A stretch of DNA of 64,000 nt, from NCBI RefSeq assembly GCF_011601275.1, contig NZ_JAAOLY010000012.1, positions 124,001-188,000 of the forward strand, read 5' to 3'. Below the pieces are notes generated by a model that worked only from the letters and a program-made list of their open reading frames with translations, had not been told where the DNA came from and made no database searches. A program made the translations under genes and the position numbers. This document shows positions 1-8,931 of the stretch, in pieces. This DNA comes from Janthinobacterium lividum. GTDB lineage: Bacteria; Pseudomonadota; Gammaproteobacteria; Burkholderiales; Burkholderiaceae_D. Each line of letters starts with the position of its first letter. The stretch's first letter is position 1.

Positions 1-1
1 C

Positions 2-976
2 GCCATTGGCATGCTGCTGGTATGGGTCAGCGTGCCGGCCGATCCGGCGCGCGGCCAGGGCCGGCTGGACTGGCCTGGCGCCATCAGCTTCAGCGCCGCG
101 CTGGGCCTGCTGACCCTGGGCATGCTGCTGGCGCCCGAACACGGCTGGCGCAACGGCGCCGTGCTACTGTCCGTTGCGGCATCCGTGCTGCTGTTCCTCG
201 CCTTTGTCGCGATCGAGCGCAGGACGGCACGGCCCATGCTGGATTTGTCGCTGTTCCGCCAGCGCCGCTTTGTCGCCGTGCAGGTGCTGGCCGCCTCGCC
301 CGCCTTCCTGTTCATCGTGCTCATCGTCATGCTGCCGGGGCGCTTCATCGGCATCGACAACATGTCCGCGCTGGCGGCGGGCCGTTTAATGATCGCCCTG
401 GCCGCGCCGCTGCTGCTCGTGCCCATGCTGGCGGCGCTGCTGTCGCGCCGGATCGGCGTCGATGCCCTGTGTGCGGCGGGGCTGCTGCTGGCCGCGGCAG
501 GCCTGGCCTGGCTGGCGCAAGTGCTGGGCCATGGCGGCACCGCGGCGCTGGCCGGCCCCCTGCTGATGATCGGCGTGGGCATCGGCTTGCCGTGGGGCTT
601 GATGGATGGCATGGCCCTGAGCGTGGTGGAAACGGCGCGGGCCGGCATGGCGACGGGCATCTTCAATACCGTGCGCGTCAGCGCCGACGGGGTGGCGCTG
701 GCCCTGGCGGGCTCCTTGTTGGCCAGCCTGATCGGCGCAGGCCTGGCGCGGCAACTGCCGGCCGATTTACCGGTGCTGGCCGCCGCCAGCCGCGCCGCAC
801 TCGGCGATATCGGGCAGGCGACACAGCTGCTGGGCGGCCAGGAAGCGCTGCTGCGCGCCAGCTATGACGCCGCCTTCCGCCAGTTGCTGGTCGGTCTGGC
901 GGCGCTGGCCGTGGCGCTGGCGGCGCTCGTGCCGTATTTGCTTCGGAATGGTGCGACTCAGGTGTCGAGGCCGTAG
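2..976 (+). CDS. MFS drug exporter, DHA2 type (3' part)
   Basis: C-terminal portion of a major facilitator superfamily transporter; the reading frame is open to the left edge, so the start lies outside the window. The visible ~324 residues hold about eight hydrophobic segments, for example around residues 25-45, 55-75, 95-115 and 180-205 of the visible part, and a short charged loop (ERRTARPML) typical of the middle of 14-helix DHA2/EmrB-QacA proton antiporters. By family it should export small toxic molecules across the inner membrane by proton antiport; the substrate cannot be read from sequence. Its last 19 bases overlap the 3' end of the convergent CPBP gene. Family call firm, substrate unknown. 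Confidence 0.8.
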   Translation, partial: AIGMLLVWVSVPADPARGQGRLDWPGAISFSAALGLLTLGMLLAPEHGWRNGAVLLSVAASVLLFLAFVAIERRTARPMLDLSLFRQRRFVAVQVLAASPAFLFIVLIVMLPGRFIGIDNMSALAAGRLMIALAAPLLLVPMLAALLSRRIGVDALCAAGLLLAAAGLAWLAQVLGHGGTAALAGPLLMIGVGIGLPWGLMDGMALSVVETARAGMATGIFNTVRVSADGVALALAGSLLASLIGAGLARQLPADLPVLAAASRAALGDIGQATQLLGGQEALLRASYDAAFRQLLVGLAALAVALAALVPYLLRNGATQVSRP

Positions 977-1524
977 AACACCGCAATGAGGATGGCGATA
1001 TTGTTGCAGGCGCGCGCAAACGCCGTTGTCGCGTAGGCAACGGCCACGCTGGGGCCGCGGTAGCGCAGGTAGACAAAGCTGAACATGGCGCCCGACCCCA
1101 GCGCGACGATGGCGTGCAGCAAGCCGCCGCTGATGAAATGCACGATGGCCCACAGGATGGCGCCGATAAAAACGCTCAGCTGCCGGCTGGCGCCCAGGCG
1201 CCGGAGGATTTCCAGCGGCAGCAGCTGGCCGAGGAAGGTTTCCAGGATGGGGGAATAGATGACGACCCAGAACACCAGCAGGGGCAGCGACATTTCGCGC
1301 TTGAACTTGGACAGGCCCGTGTGCGCGCCCCAGTATTCGGGCGGCAGCAGCCATTTGGTGAGGAACAGGATGGCAAAGCACAGCATGCAGGTGAGCAAGC
1401 CCCAGCCGAGACCGGCAAGGGCCAGCTGCAGCACGGGCGGCGCCGGTTTGTCGTCGTCCGGGCTGGATAGATCATGGCTGCTGCGCACTTGCATGAGTCG
1501 TCCTGGCGGTGATCCAGCGCTCAT
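958..1524 (-). CDS. CPBP-family intramembrane protease-like protein
   Basis: 188-residue membrane protein with a polar N-terminus and about four hydrophobic segments. The sequence SPILETFLGQ near residue 90 followed by WAIVHF and later ACNNIA follows the order of the CPBP/CAAX (Abi) protease motifs EExxxR, FxxxH and HxxxN. The match is degenerate: the double Glu and the Arg of motif 1 are not intact and the His of the last motif is Cys/Asn. It may therefore be a catalytically altered member. Ends convergently with the MFS gene (19 bp overlap). An alternative start is the internal Met at residue 11 (MQVRSS). Family call moderate; a proteolytic function is not supported by the residues seen. 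Confidence 0.6.
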   Translation of the reverse strand: MSAGSPPGRLMQVRSSHDLSSPDDDKPAPPVLQLALAGLGWGLLTCMLCFAILFLTKWLLPPEYWGAHTGLSKFKREMSLPLLVFWVVIYSPILETFLGQLLPLEILRRLGASRQLSVFIGAILWAIVHFISGGLLHAIVALGSGAMFSFVYLRYRGPSVAVAYATTAFARACNNIAILIAVFYGLDT

Positions 1525-1583
1525 TGTAGCGCGGAATATGACTATTGGCGCACGGCTGTTGGCGCGCTAAAGCGCCAGTCGAC

Positions 1584-3164
1584 TCAAGCCGCCAGGCGCA
1601 GCGGTCCGTTGGCCGGCGGGGCCAGCTTGAAGATGCCCACTTCCTGTTCCAGCTGCGCCGCCTGCTGCTGCAGTTCGTGCGCGGCGGCCGCCGCCTGCTC
1701 GACCAGGGCCGCGTTTTGCTGGGTCACCCGGTCCATGTCGACGATGGCGCGGTTGACTTGTTCGATGCCGGCGCCCTGCTCCTGCGTGGCGTGACTGATC
1801 TCGGCCATGATGCCCGTCACCCTGCCGATGCCGGCCACCACGTCATGCATGGTGGCGCCCGCCTGCTCGACGAGCACCGTGCCCGTGCCCACCTTGCTGA
1901 CGGAATCGTCGATCAGGGCCTTGATTTCGCGCGCGGCGGCGCTGGAGCGCTGCGCCAGGCTGCGCACCTCGGTGGCGACGACGGCGAAGCCGCGCCCCTG
2001 TTCACCGGCCCGCGCCGCTTCCACGGCCGCGTTCAAGGCGAGGATATTCGTCTGGAAGGCGATGCTGTCGATCACGCCGATGATGTCGACGATCTTGTTC
2101 GACGAGGCATTGATCAGGCCCATGGTATGCACCACTTCGGCCACCGCCTTGCCGCCCTGCTCCGACACCTGCGACGCTACACGCGCCAGGTGGTTCGCCT
2201 GCTGGGCGTTGTCCGCATTCTGGCGCACGGTGGAAATCAGTTCTTCCATCGATGACGCCACTTCTTCCAGCGAGCCGGCCTGCTGCTCCGTGCGCTGCGA
2301 CAAATCGCGGTTGCCCGTGGCGATCTCGGTCGATGCCGTGGCGATGCTTTCCGTTCCGTGGCGCACCTTGCCGACGATGGCGGCCAGGTTGTCGCGCATG
2401 GTCTTGATCGCAAACAGCAGGCTGCTGTCGTCGCCGTGGCGCGTGTGCACGTCGATGGCCAGCTCCCCCAGCGCGATGCGCTCCGCAATCGCGGCCGCAT
2501 ACGCCGGTTCGCCGCCCAGCTGGCGCAGCAGGCCGCGCGTGATGACGGTGGCGACCGCAATGCAAATAAGCACGCTGAGCGCGGCCAGCACGCCGATCCA
2601 GCGCAGCGACTGGCCGTAGATGGCGCGCGCGGCTACGCTGGCCTGCTCCGATTCGCGCTGCACGCTTTTCAGCACGGTATCGATGTCGGACACGATCTGG
2701 CGCCGCAAAGGGCTGCATTCCTCGACGAGAAAGGTGCCGTACTGTTCCATCTGCCCCGCGGCGCGAAACTGCCGCGGACGCTGCAATTCCTGCGCCATGG
2801 CGGTCAAGCCCGTGCTGACTTTCTCGAACTGCGCATCGCCAACGAACTGCGGCGCCAGCCGGGCTAGCGCGTCCAGGTACAGCGCCTTCTGGCTGTCTAG
2901 GATGGCCAGCTCTTTCTCGGCGGCGGCCTGGTCATGGAAGATATAGGCGTTGCGGGCGGCCAGGCCAGTCTGGTCGAGCGCTTCGCGCGCCACGTACAGC
3001 GGCTCAAGTTTTTCCAGCTGGACTTTGTCTTGCGCGTCCATGGCGCCGGAGATGGCGCCGATGCGCAGCAGCGCGAAGGCGGCCAGCACCAGCATGAGTA
3101 GCACCAGCAGCCCGAAGCCTGCGCTCAGGCGCGCGCCTATCGTCAAACGATTGAATGACATCAT
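1584..3164 (-). CDS. methyl-accepting chemotaxis protein
   Basis: 526-residue chemoreceptor. Helix 1 at about residues 10-32 is followed by a ~150-residue helical sensor region of four-helix-bundle type, a second transmembrane helix at about 188-210, a HAMP linker, and the long cytoplasmic coiled-coil signalling domain. The highly conserved hairpin tip is present ([19 protein letters not shown], then EVRSLAQRS), so it should couple to CheA/CheW. There is no CheR/CheB-binding pentapeptide at the C-terminus, which ends NGPLRLAA. It stands alone, with no che genes nearby. The ligand is unknown. Starts with two consecutive ATG codons; the upstream AGGG is rather far from them. Confidence 0.93.
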   Translation of the reverse strand: MMSFNRLTIGARLSAGFGLLVLLMLVLAAFALLRIGAISGAMDAQDKVQLEKLEPLYVAREALDQTGLAARNAYIFHDQAAAEKELAILDSQKALYLDALARLAPQFVGDAQFEKVSTGLTAMAQELQRPRQFRAAGQMEQYGTFLVEECSPLRRQIVSDIDTVLKSVQRESEQASVAARAIYGQSLRWIGVLAALSVLICIAVATVITRGLLRQLGGEPAYAAAIAERIALGELAIDVHTRHGDDSSLLFAIKTMRDNLAAIVGKVRHGTESIATASTEIATGNRDLSQRTEQQAGSLEEVASSMEELISTVRQNADNAQQANHLARVASQVSEQGGKAVAEVVHTMGLINASSNKIVDIIGVIDSIAFQTNILALNAAVEAARAGEQGRGFAVVATEVRSLAQRSSAAAREIKALIDDSVSKVGTGTVLVEQAGATMHDVVAGIGRVTGIMAEISHATQEQGAGIEQVNRAIVDMDRVTQQNAALVEQAAAAAHELQQQAAQLEQEVGIFKLAPPANGPLRLAA

Positions 3165-3431
3165 TGTTGTTATTGCCCTGTATAAAGTTGATTGTTGCTG
3201 GTTCCGCTAGAACCAGCGATCTGCTCGCCGTCGTGATGCCTTTCCCGCATGGCGCGGGATGGGTCTCTAACTGGCATTTTTTGGGCAGTCAGCTTCTAAT
3301 TTCGGGCAATGCAGGCGCGCGGGACTTTCCTCTACGCCATACAACAGCACACTGAATTATATGCGAACAGCGTTTTTTATGATTTCACGCGCTCGCTTTT
3401 AATGCCTTGATGCAAGTCAAGCGGGGATGTA

Positions 3432-3866
3432 TCAGCCCGCGCCCGGCGCATCGATGACGGCCATCGTGATGCGCGAGATGCAGCACAGTTTGCCGTCGTC
3501 GTCCGTAATGCGGATTTCCCAGACCTGGCTGCTGCGGCCCCGGTGGATCGGCGTGGCGCGTCCCGTCACGTGGCCGCCGCGCACGCCGCGCAAGTGGTTG
3601 GCGTTGATTTCCTGGCCCACGCTCACTTGCCGGCTGGAATCGAGGCAGGCATTCGCGGCCATGCTGCCCAGGGTTTCGGCCAGCAGGACCGAGGCGCCGC
3701 CATGCAGCAGCTTGAATGGCTGCATGGTGCGGTGGTCGACGGGCATGGTCGCCTCGATCCAGTCGGGGCCGAAGGCCGTAAATTCAATACCCAGGTGGCG
3801 CATGGCCGTGCCCTCGCTGGCGGCGTTGAGGATGGCCAGGTCGAGCGGTGCGTGCCAGATTTCCAT
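3432..3866 (-). CDS. hotdog-fold acyl-CoA thioesterase, YdiI/EntH type
   Basis: 144-residue single hotdog domain. The start at MEIWHAP is favoured over a frame extending 22 residues further because GAGGT lies five bases upstream. The block HLGIEFTAFG, then MPVDHRTMQPFKLLHGGAS and LAETLGSMAA, matches the E. coli YdiI/EntH group almost position for position, with the catalytic Glu at residue 64 in LAETLGS. By family it hydrolyses acyl- or aroyl-CoA thioesters (YdiI acts on 1,4-dihydroxy-2-naphthoyl-CoA, EntH proofreads enterobactin carrier protein). No menaquinone or siderophore genes are nearby, so the substrate is open. Divergent from lpxO. Confidence 0.85.
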   Translation of the reverse strand: MEIWHAPLDLAILNAASEGTAMRHLGIEFTAFGPDWIEATMPVDHRTMQPFKLLHGGASVLLAETLGSMAANACLDSSRQVSVGQEINANHLRGVRGGHVTGRATPIHRGRSSQVWEIRITDDDGKLCCISRITMAVIDAPGAG

Positions 3867-3975
3867 TGTTACCTCGGAGAAGTGTGTAGAAAAGGCCATT
3901 GTAGGGCAGCTCGCCCATGTGCGCCGCTTCATCTTTCCTTCACCGAGGCACGGGGTGGCGATGGCATTAACTGGT

Positions 3976-3981
3976 TATAAT
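3976..3981 (+). promoter_or_regulatory. candidate -10 box upstream of lpxO
   Basis: A perfect TATAAT hexamer lies 30 bases before the lpxO start. No convincing -35 box is visible 16-18 bases further upstream, so this is only a candidate promoter element. Confidence 0.35.
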
Positions 3982-4010
3982 TGCCCCATTCTTAAAAAAC
4001 GAGGTTGTGT

Positions 4011-4910
4011 ATGAAGTGGGCCTTGCTGGGCATTTTTGTGTTTTCTGTTTTACATATTCATTTTCGGGGCAAGGTGCGCCTGCCGTTCCGCCGCCAGATT
4101 TTCGATCACTCCTCGTTCATGGCGCCGCTGAACCTGTTCATGCACACCTTTTCCAAGGTGCCGGCCACGCCCTATCTTTCCGTCGAGCAGTTTCCGGAAT
4201 TGGCGCCGCTGCAGCAGAACTGGCAAATCATCCGCGATGAAGCGCTGCGCATGCAGGAAATGAAAAAGATCAAGGCCGCTGAAAAGAACAATGACGTGGG
4301 CTTCAACTCCTTCTTCAAGTATGGCTGGAAGCGTTTCTACCTGAAATGGTATGACGCGAACCACCCGTCGGCGCAGCAGATGTGCCCACAAACCTATGCG
4401 CTGCTGCAATCGATTCCGTCGATCAAGGCCGCCATGTTCGCGGAACTGCCGCAAGGCGGCAAGCTCAACCCGCACCGCGATCCGTTCGCCGGCTCCCTGC
4501 GCTACCACCTGGGCTTGCAAACGCCGAACGACGACCGCTGCTTCATCGACGTCGATGGCGAGCGCCACAGCTGGCGCGACGGCCAGGCCGTGATGTTCGA
4601 TGAAACGTATATCCACTGGGCCCGCAACGATGCCGACAGCGACCGCATCATCCTGTTCTGCGACATCGAACGCCCGATGCGCTACCGCTGGACGCAAGGC
4701 TTGAACCGCTGGCTCGGCCGCACCTTGATGACGGCCGCCGCCTCGCCCAACGAACTGGGCGACCAGGTGGGCGGCGTAAGCAAACTGTTCCAGATTTCCT
4801 GGACCATGGGCCAGTACCGCCGCCGCTTCAAGGCGTGGAACAAGACGGCCTACCAGGTCACCCGCGTGGCGCTGGTCGTGGCTATCATCGCACTGATCTA
4901 TTTCATTTAA
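4011..4910 (+). CDS. lpxO: lipid A 2-hydroxylase LpxO-like (Asp/Asn beta-hydroxylase family)
   Basis: 299-residue Fe(II)/2-oxoglutarate dioxygenase, close to the ~300 residues of Salmonella LpxO. Hydrophobic helices at residues 3-17 and 280-298 anchor it in the inner membrane. The iron ligands are visible as His155-x-Asp157 (NPHRDPF) and His202 (YIHWARN), and Arg212 is positioned to hold 2-oxoglutarate. LpxO enzymes hydroxylate the secondary acyl chain of lipid A on the cytoplasmic face. The ATG at 4011 is chosen over a TTG two codons earlier because GAGGT ends five bases before it. A strong terminator follows. The specific lipid A role is inferred from family similarity. Confidence 0.85.
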   Translation: MKWALLGIFVFSVLHIHFRGKVRLPFRRQIFDHSSFMAPLNLFMHTFSKVPATPYLSVEQFPELAPLQQNWQIIRDEALRMQEMKKIKAAEKNNDVGFNSFFKYGWKRFYLKWYDANHPSAQQMCPQTYALLQSIPSIKAAMFAELPQGGKLNPHRDPFAGSLRYHLGLQTPNDDRCFIDVDGERHSWRDGQAVMFDETYIHWARNDADSDRIILFCDIERPMRYRWTQGLNRWLGRTLMTAAASPNELGDQVGGVSKLFQISWTMGQYRRRFKAWNKTAYQVTRVALVVAIIALIYFI

Positions 4911-4928
4911 ACGTAGGCCTTGCCGCGT

Positions 4929-4954
4929 AAAAAAACCGCCTTCGGGCGGTTTTT
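4929..4954 (+). terminator. intrinsic terminator after lpxO
   Basis: Ten-base arms AAAAACCGCC and GGCGGTTTTT around a TTCG tetraloop, ending in a T run, 20 bases after the lpxO stop codon. Confidence 0.9.
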
Positions 4955-5008
4955 GCATTTCTGGATGACTGGAAAAATACATAGCCTACTATATTTATCG
5001 AAATTATG

Positions 5009-5020
5009 ATAGCATGCTAT
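5009..5020. promoter_or_regulatory. palindrome, candidate MarR operator
   Basis: ATAGCATGCTAT is a perfect 12-base palindrome 23 bases before the GTG start of the MarR gene. A similar imperfect palindrome, ATAGCCTACTAT, sits 28 bases upstream (4981-4992). Position and symmetry suggest autoregulation by the MarR protein; binding is an inference. Confidence 0.5.
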
Positions 5021-5042
5021 ATTGTTTTCACCGGGGACATTC

Positions 5043-5498
5043 GTGATCGACTTCCAGAAAGAGCAGTCCGCAGGCCACATGACCAGCCGGGCTGCGCGCC
5101 TGTTCGCCAGGGTCATCGAGCGCAAGCTCAAGCTGGTGGGCATGGCGCCGGGCCAGTTGCCCGTGTTTTACGAACTGGCGAATGGCGCGCAGTTGACGCA
5201 GAAAGCACTGACCGTCGCCGCTGCCGTCGAGCAGCCGACCATGGCGGCCACCCTGGCGCGCATGGAGCGTGACGGTCTGGTCAGCCGCCAACCCGACCCC
5301 AGCGATGGACGCAGCAGCCTGTTCGGCCTTACCCAGGCCGCGTTACAGCAGTCGCCCCTGATCAAGGAAGCGATTCATGCCGGCAACCGCGAAGCCCTCG
5401 CCGGTTTCAGTGCCGACGAAGAACTCGCCTTGCTGGACATGCTCAGCCGCATCATCGCCAATCTCGACAGCAAGACCACCACGCCAAACCCGGACTGA
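5043..5498 (+). CDS. MarR-family transcriptional regulator
   Basis: 151-residue winged-helix regulator. The central part (QLTQKALTVAAAVEQPTMAA, then TLARMERDGLVSRQPDPSDGRSSLF) is the MarR recognition helix followed by the wing, with the family DxRS motif seen as DGRSS. The GTG at 5043 is preferred because GGGGA lies six bases ahead; a TTG seven codons earlier is possible. It precedes the PQQ dehydrogenase in the same direction with a gap of 106 bases, so it probably controls that gene and itself through the palindromes around 4981-5020. The effector is unknown. Confidence 0.88.
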   Translation: MIDFQKEQSAGHMTSRAARLFARVIERKLKLVGMAPGQLPVFYELANGAQLTQKALTVAAAVEQPTMAATLARMERDGLVSRQPDPSDGRSSLFGLTQAALQQSPLIKEAIHAGNREALAGFSADEELALLDMLSRIIANLDSKTTTPNPD

Positions 5499-5604
5499 GC
5501 ACCCGGCCTGCGTTTACCCCTCGTCCAACGGGGAAACCAGGTCTTGGTCATTCCGCATTACCGGACGGCGCCTGGCCGCCCGGTCTACAATAAAAGGAAT
5601 TCCT

Positions 5605-8007
5605 GTGAACCCTTCCAGTTCATCCATATCCACAGCACAGAGTCAAACGGCGTCGCCGCTGCGCTATCTTCCGGCCCTGCTGCTCGTCTTGTCCGGCCTC
5701 TTCCTCGCCATCGGCGGAGCCTGCCTCGTGTACCTGGGCGGCAGCTGGTTTTACCTGCCGATGGGCATCGCCACATTCGCCTCTGGCGTGCTCGTCTGGC
5801 GCAGCAAGCCGGCCGGCGCCCTGCTGTTCGGTGCCGCCTTCATCGTTGCCCTGATCTGGGCACCCATCGACGCGGGCTGGAACTTCTGGCCCCTCGTGTC
5901 GCGCCTGTTCGTCTTCGGCGTGCTGGCCCTGTTCGTCGCCCTCGCCTATCCGGGCTTGCGCCGCGCCGCCGGTGTGCCGGCCGGCAAAGCCGCCTTCGTG
6001 CTGGCGGGCCTGATCGCCGTCTGCCTGGCCATCACGGGCGCCAACTTCTTCCTGCCCAAGTCCGTCATCGAAGCCGATGTCGTGGCGGGCGTGACACCCG
6101 TCGCGCCTGGCGCGCAGCAGAAGAACTGGCTGCACTGGGGTAACACCACGGCCGGCAACCGCTTTGCCGCGCTGGACCAGATCGACAAGGGCAACGTCAG
6201 CCAGCTGCAGCTGGCCTGGACGGCGCACACGGGCGACGTTCCCCAAAGCACCGGTTCCGGCGCGGAAGACCAGAACACGCCGCTGCAGGTGGGCGACACC
6301 CTGTACGTCTGCACGGCCTACGGCAAGGTCGTGGCGCTGGACGCCGACACGGGCGCCGAACGGTGGAAGTACGATCCTAAAGGTTCCGCGCCGAACTGGC
6401 AGCGCTGCCGTGGCCTGGGCTACCATGAAGAACCGGCCGCGCAATCGCTGCCTGCCACCGCCGCCAGCAACGCCGCCCCGGCCGCCTGCCGCAAACGCAT
6501 CCTGCTGCCGACCATCGATGCGCGCCTGATCGCGCTCGACGCAGCCACGGGCCAGCCTTGCGCCGATTTTGGCGAGCGTGGCATCGTGGACTTAAAGGTG
6601 GGCATGGGCGAAGTCAAGCCCGGCTACTACCAGCAAACGTCGACGCCGCTGATCGCGGGCGACCTGGTCGTCGTCGGCGGCCGCGTGGCCGACAATTTCT
6701 CCATCGGCGAGCCGCCGGGCGTGGTGCGCGCATTCAACGTGCGCAGCGGCGAACTGGTGTGGGCCTGGGATCCGGGCAACCCAGCCATCACGAAGCTGCC
6801 GCCGGAAGACCAGACCTACACGCGCGGCACGCCGAACGTCTGGTCGGCCATGTCGTATGATGCCCAGCTGGAAACCATCTACCTGCCGACCGGCAATGCC
6901 ACGCCCGACTTCTTCGGCGGCACGCGCACGGCCATGGACGACAAATACAGCTCGTCCATCGTTGCCGTCAACGCGAAAACGGGGCAAGTACGCTGGACCT
7001 TCCAGACCACCCACCACGACCTGTGGGACTTCGACTTGCCGGCCCAGCCGCTGCTGTACGACATTCCCGACGGCAAAGGCGGCACCCTGCCCGCGCTGGC
7101 GCAGGTGACGAAACAAGGCGAAATCTTCCTCCTCAACCGCGTCACGGGCCAGCCCATCGCGCAAGTCGAAGAACGCGCTGTCCCGCAAGGCAAGGTACCC
7201 GGCGAGCGCTATTCGCCCACGCAGCCGTTCTCCGTCGGCATGCCGTCGATCGGCAACGCCACCTTGCACGAGTCCGACATGTGGGGCGGCACCGTGTTTG
7301 ACCAGCTGCTGTGCCGCATCGAATTCAAGGGCATGCGCCACGAAGGCGTCTACACGCCGCCAGGCCTCGACCGTTCTCTGCAGTTCCCTGGCTCGCTGGG
7401 CGGCATGAACTGGGGCAGCGTTTCCGTCGACCCCAGCACCAATTACATGTTCGTCAACGACATGCGTCTGGGCCTGGCCAACTACATGATCCCGCGCGCC
7501 GCCATTTCAAAGGGTGCCAGCGGCATCGAGATGGGAGTCGTGCCGCAGGAAGGCACGCCGTTCGGCGCCATGCGCGAACGCTTCCTGTCGAAAGCGGGCA
7601 TTCCCTGCCAGAAACCGCCTTTCGGCACCATGTCGGCCATCGACCTGAAGACGCGCAAGCTCGTGTGGCAGGTACCGGTCGGCACGGTGCAGGATACGGG
7701 TCCGATGGGCATCCGCATGAAAATGCCGATTCCCATCGGCATGCCGACCCTGGGCGCGTCGATGTCGACGCAATCAGGCTTGCTGTTCTTCGCCGGCACG
7801 CAGGATTTCTACCTGCGCGCCTTCGACAGCGCCACCGGCAAGGAAATCTGGAAACAGCGCCTGCCCGTGGGCAGCCAGTCCGGCCCGATGACGTATGTCT
7901 CGCCGAAAACGGGCAAGCAATACATCGTCGTCAGTGCCGGCGGCGCGCGCCAGTCGCCGGACCGCGGCGACTACGTGCTCGCTTACGCCCTGCCCGACAA
8001 GAAGTAA
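5605..8007 (+). CDS. membrane-bound PQQ-dependent dehydrogenase (glucose/quinate/shikimate family)
   Basis: 800 residues, as in E. coli Gcd (796). The first ~140 residues hold five hydrophobic segments that anchor the protein and reduce ubiquinone. The remainder is an eight-bladed PQQ propeller facing the periplasm, with repeated tryptophan-docking blocks such as ALDADTGAERWKYDP, VNAKTGQVRWTFQTTHHD and AIDLKTRKLVWQVPVGT. It oxidises a sugar or cyclic polyol to the lactone or keto acid. Glucose and quinate/shikimate cannot be told apart here. The GTG start has AAAAGGA seven bases upstream; a longer open frame reaching into the MarR gene is not used. A second family member lies at 44560. No pqq biosynthesis genes are in the window. 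Confidence 0.88.
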   Translation: MNPSSSSISTAQSQTASPLRYLPALLLVLSGLFLAIGGACLVYLGGSWFYLPMGIATFASGVLVWRSKPAGALLFGAAFIVALIWAPIDAGWNFWPLVSRLFVFGVLALFVALAYPGLRRAAGVPAGKAAFVLAGLIAVCLAITGANFFLPKSVIEADVVAGVTPVAPGAQQKNWLHWGNTTAGNRFAALDQIDKGNVSQLQLAWTAHTGDVPQSTGSGAEDQNTPLQVGDTLYVCTAYGKVVALDADTGAERWKYDPKGSAPNWQRCRGLGYHEEPAAQSLPATAASNAAPAACRKRILLPTIDARLIALDAATGQPCADFGERGIVDLKVGMGEVKPGYYQQTSTPLIAGDLVVVGGRVADNFSIGEPPGVVRAFNVRSGELVWAWDPGNPAITKLPPEDQTYTRGTPNVWSAMSYDAQLETIYLPTGNATPDFFGGTRTAMDDKYSSSIVAVNAKTGQVRWTFQTTHHDLWDFDLPAQPLLYDIPDGKGGTLPALAQVTKQGEIFLLNRVTGQPIAQVEERAVPQGKVPGERYSPTQPFSVGMPSIGNATLHESDMWGGTVFDQLLCRIEFKGMRHEGVYTPPGLDRSLQFPGSLGGMNWGSVSVDPSTNYMFVNDMRLGLANYMIPRAAISKGASGIEMGVVPQEGTPFGAMRERFLSKAGIPCQKPPFGTMSAIDLKTRKLVWQVPVGTVQDTGPMGIRMKMPIPIGMPTLGASMSTQSGLLFFAGTQDFYLRAFDSATGKEIWKQRLPVGSQSGPMTYVSPKTGKQYIVVSAGGARQSPDRGDYVLAYALPDKK

Positions 8008-8032
8008 ACGGCAGCGCCATCTCCCGCACAAG

Positions 8033-8058
8033 AAAACCGCCTTCGGGCGGTTTTTTTT
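8033..8058 (+). terminator. intrinsic terminator after the PQQ dehydrogenase
   Basis: AAAACCGCC and GGCGGTTTT arms with a TTCG loop and an eight-T tail. Nearly identical to the terminator after lpxO. Confidence 0.92.
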
Positions 8059-8093
8059 ATAATGCGATACCACTGACCAGGAGAATGTTGAAA

Positions 8094-8492
8094 ATGACTG
8101 AACGCGACCGCCAATACGATATCCAGATCGGCGACGACGCCTGGATCGAATTCATCGATCTTGACGGCCGCTATAACCAGGCCGTAGACATCGACGCCCT
8201 GCTGGGAGAACTATGGCCGCTGATCTGCCTGCTGGAAACCCATTGTGTCGCCGACTGTTGCGGCATGGATGCCTATGATTTCACACGGGAAGCCATAGCT
8301 ACGGCGCTGCTGGAACTCGATCGCGCGCAACTGCATGCCGCCTGCGCGCAGGCCAAGGAAGCCGTGGCGGCCGCCGCCAGCGATGTATTGCTGAGTAACA
8401 CGATGAATCACTACGCGGATAAACGCGTGTTCCTGCAATTGCTCGATCATCTGGACGAGTGCATCGTCGCGCAGGATGCCGCAGGGGCTTGA
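8094..8492 (+). CDS. hypothetical protein
   Basis: 132-residue acidic, largely helical soluble protein without signal peptide or membrane segment. It begins MTERDRQYDIQIGDDAWIEF and carries Cys residues in HCVADCCGMDAY near the middle. The ATG at 8094 is chosen because AGGAG lies ten bases upstream; the ATG at 8085 is too close to that site. It starts 36 bases after the terminator of the dehydrogenase and ends 61 bases before the ferredoxin, so it may be co-transcribed with fdx. I do not recognise a family. Confidence 0.7.
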   Translation: MTERDRQYDIQIGDDAWIEFIDLDGRYNQAVDIDALLGELWPLICLLETHCVADCCGMDAYDFTREAIATALLELDRAQLHAACAQAKEAVAAAASDVLLSNTMNHYADKRVFLQLLDHLDECIVAQDAAGA

Positions 8493-8553
8493 CCTTGCCA
8501 AGGCGGGAAGGTCCACAGTGACGGCATTGAAGGATAACCGAGGAGAATCCCGC

Positions 8554-8886
8554 ATGCCAAAGATTACCGTCCTGCCCCATCCGGAGCTGGCCCCCGACGG
8601 CGCCGTCATCGACGCGCCGGAAAACATGAGCATTTGCGACGCCTTGTTGCTTAACAAAATAGACATCGAACACGCCTGCGGCCAGGTGGGCGCCTGTTCC
8701 ACCTGCCACGTGATCGTGGCGCAGGGTTTCGATACACTCAACGAACTGGGCGACAATGAAGAAGACATGCTCGACCAGGCCTGGGGCTTGCAGCCCCACT
8801 CGCGCCTGTCCTGCCAGGCGCGCCTGGCGCAGGAAGACCTGACGGTGGAGCTGCCCAGGTACACGCTCAACCACGCCAAGGAATAG
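8554..8886 (+). CDS. fdx: [2Fe-2S] ferredoxin, ISC/adrenodoxin type
   Basis: 110-residue ferredoxin starting MPKITVLPHPELAPDG, the hallmark of the bacterial Isc ferredoxin. The cluster ligands C-x5-C-x2-C (CGQVGACSTC) and the fourth Cys in RLSCQARL are all present. It shuttles single electrons, in bacteria mainly for iron-sulphur cluster assembly. The other isc genes are not here, so this is a detached copy. AGGAG sits eight bases before the ATG. It converges with the M13 peptidase gene. Confidence 0.93.
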   Translation: MPKITVLPHPELAPDGAVIDAPENMSICDALLLNKIDIEHACGQVGACSTCHVIVAQGFDTLNELGDNEEDMLDQAWGLQPHSRLSCQARLAQEDLTVELPRYTLNHAKE

Positions 8887-8931
8887 TCCCCGGCGCGGTT
8901 GTGCGACTGCCCTACGGGTTTACCACATGAT

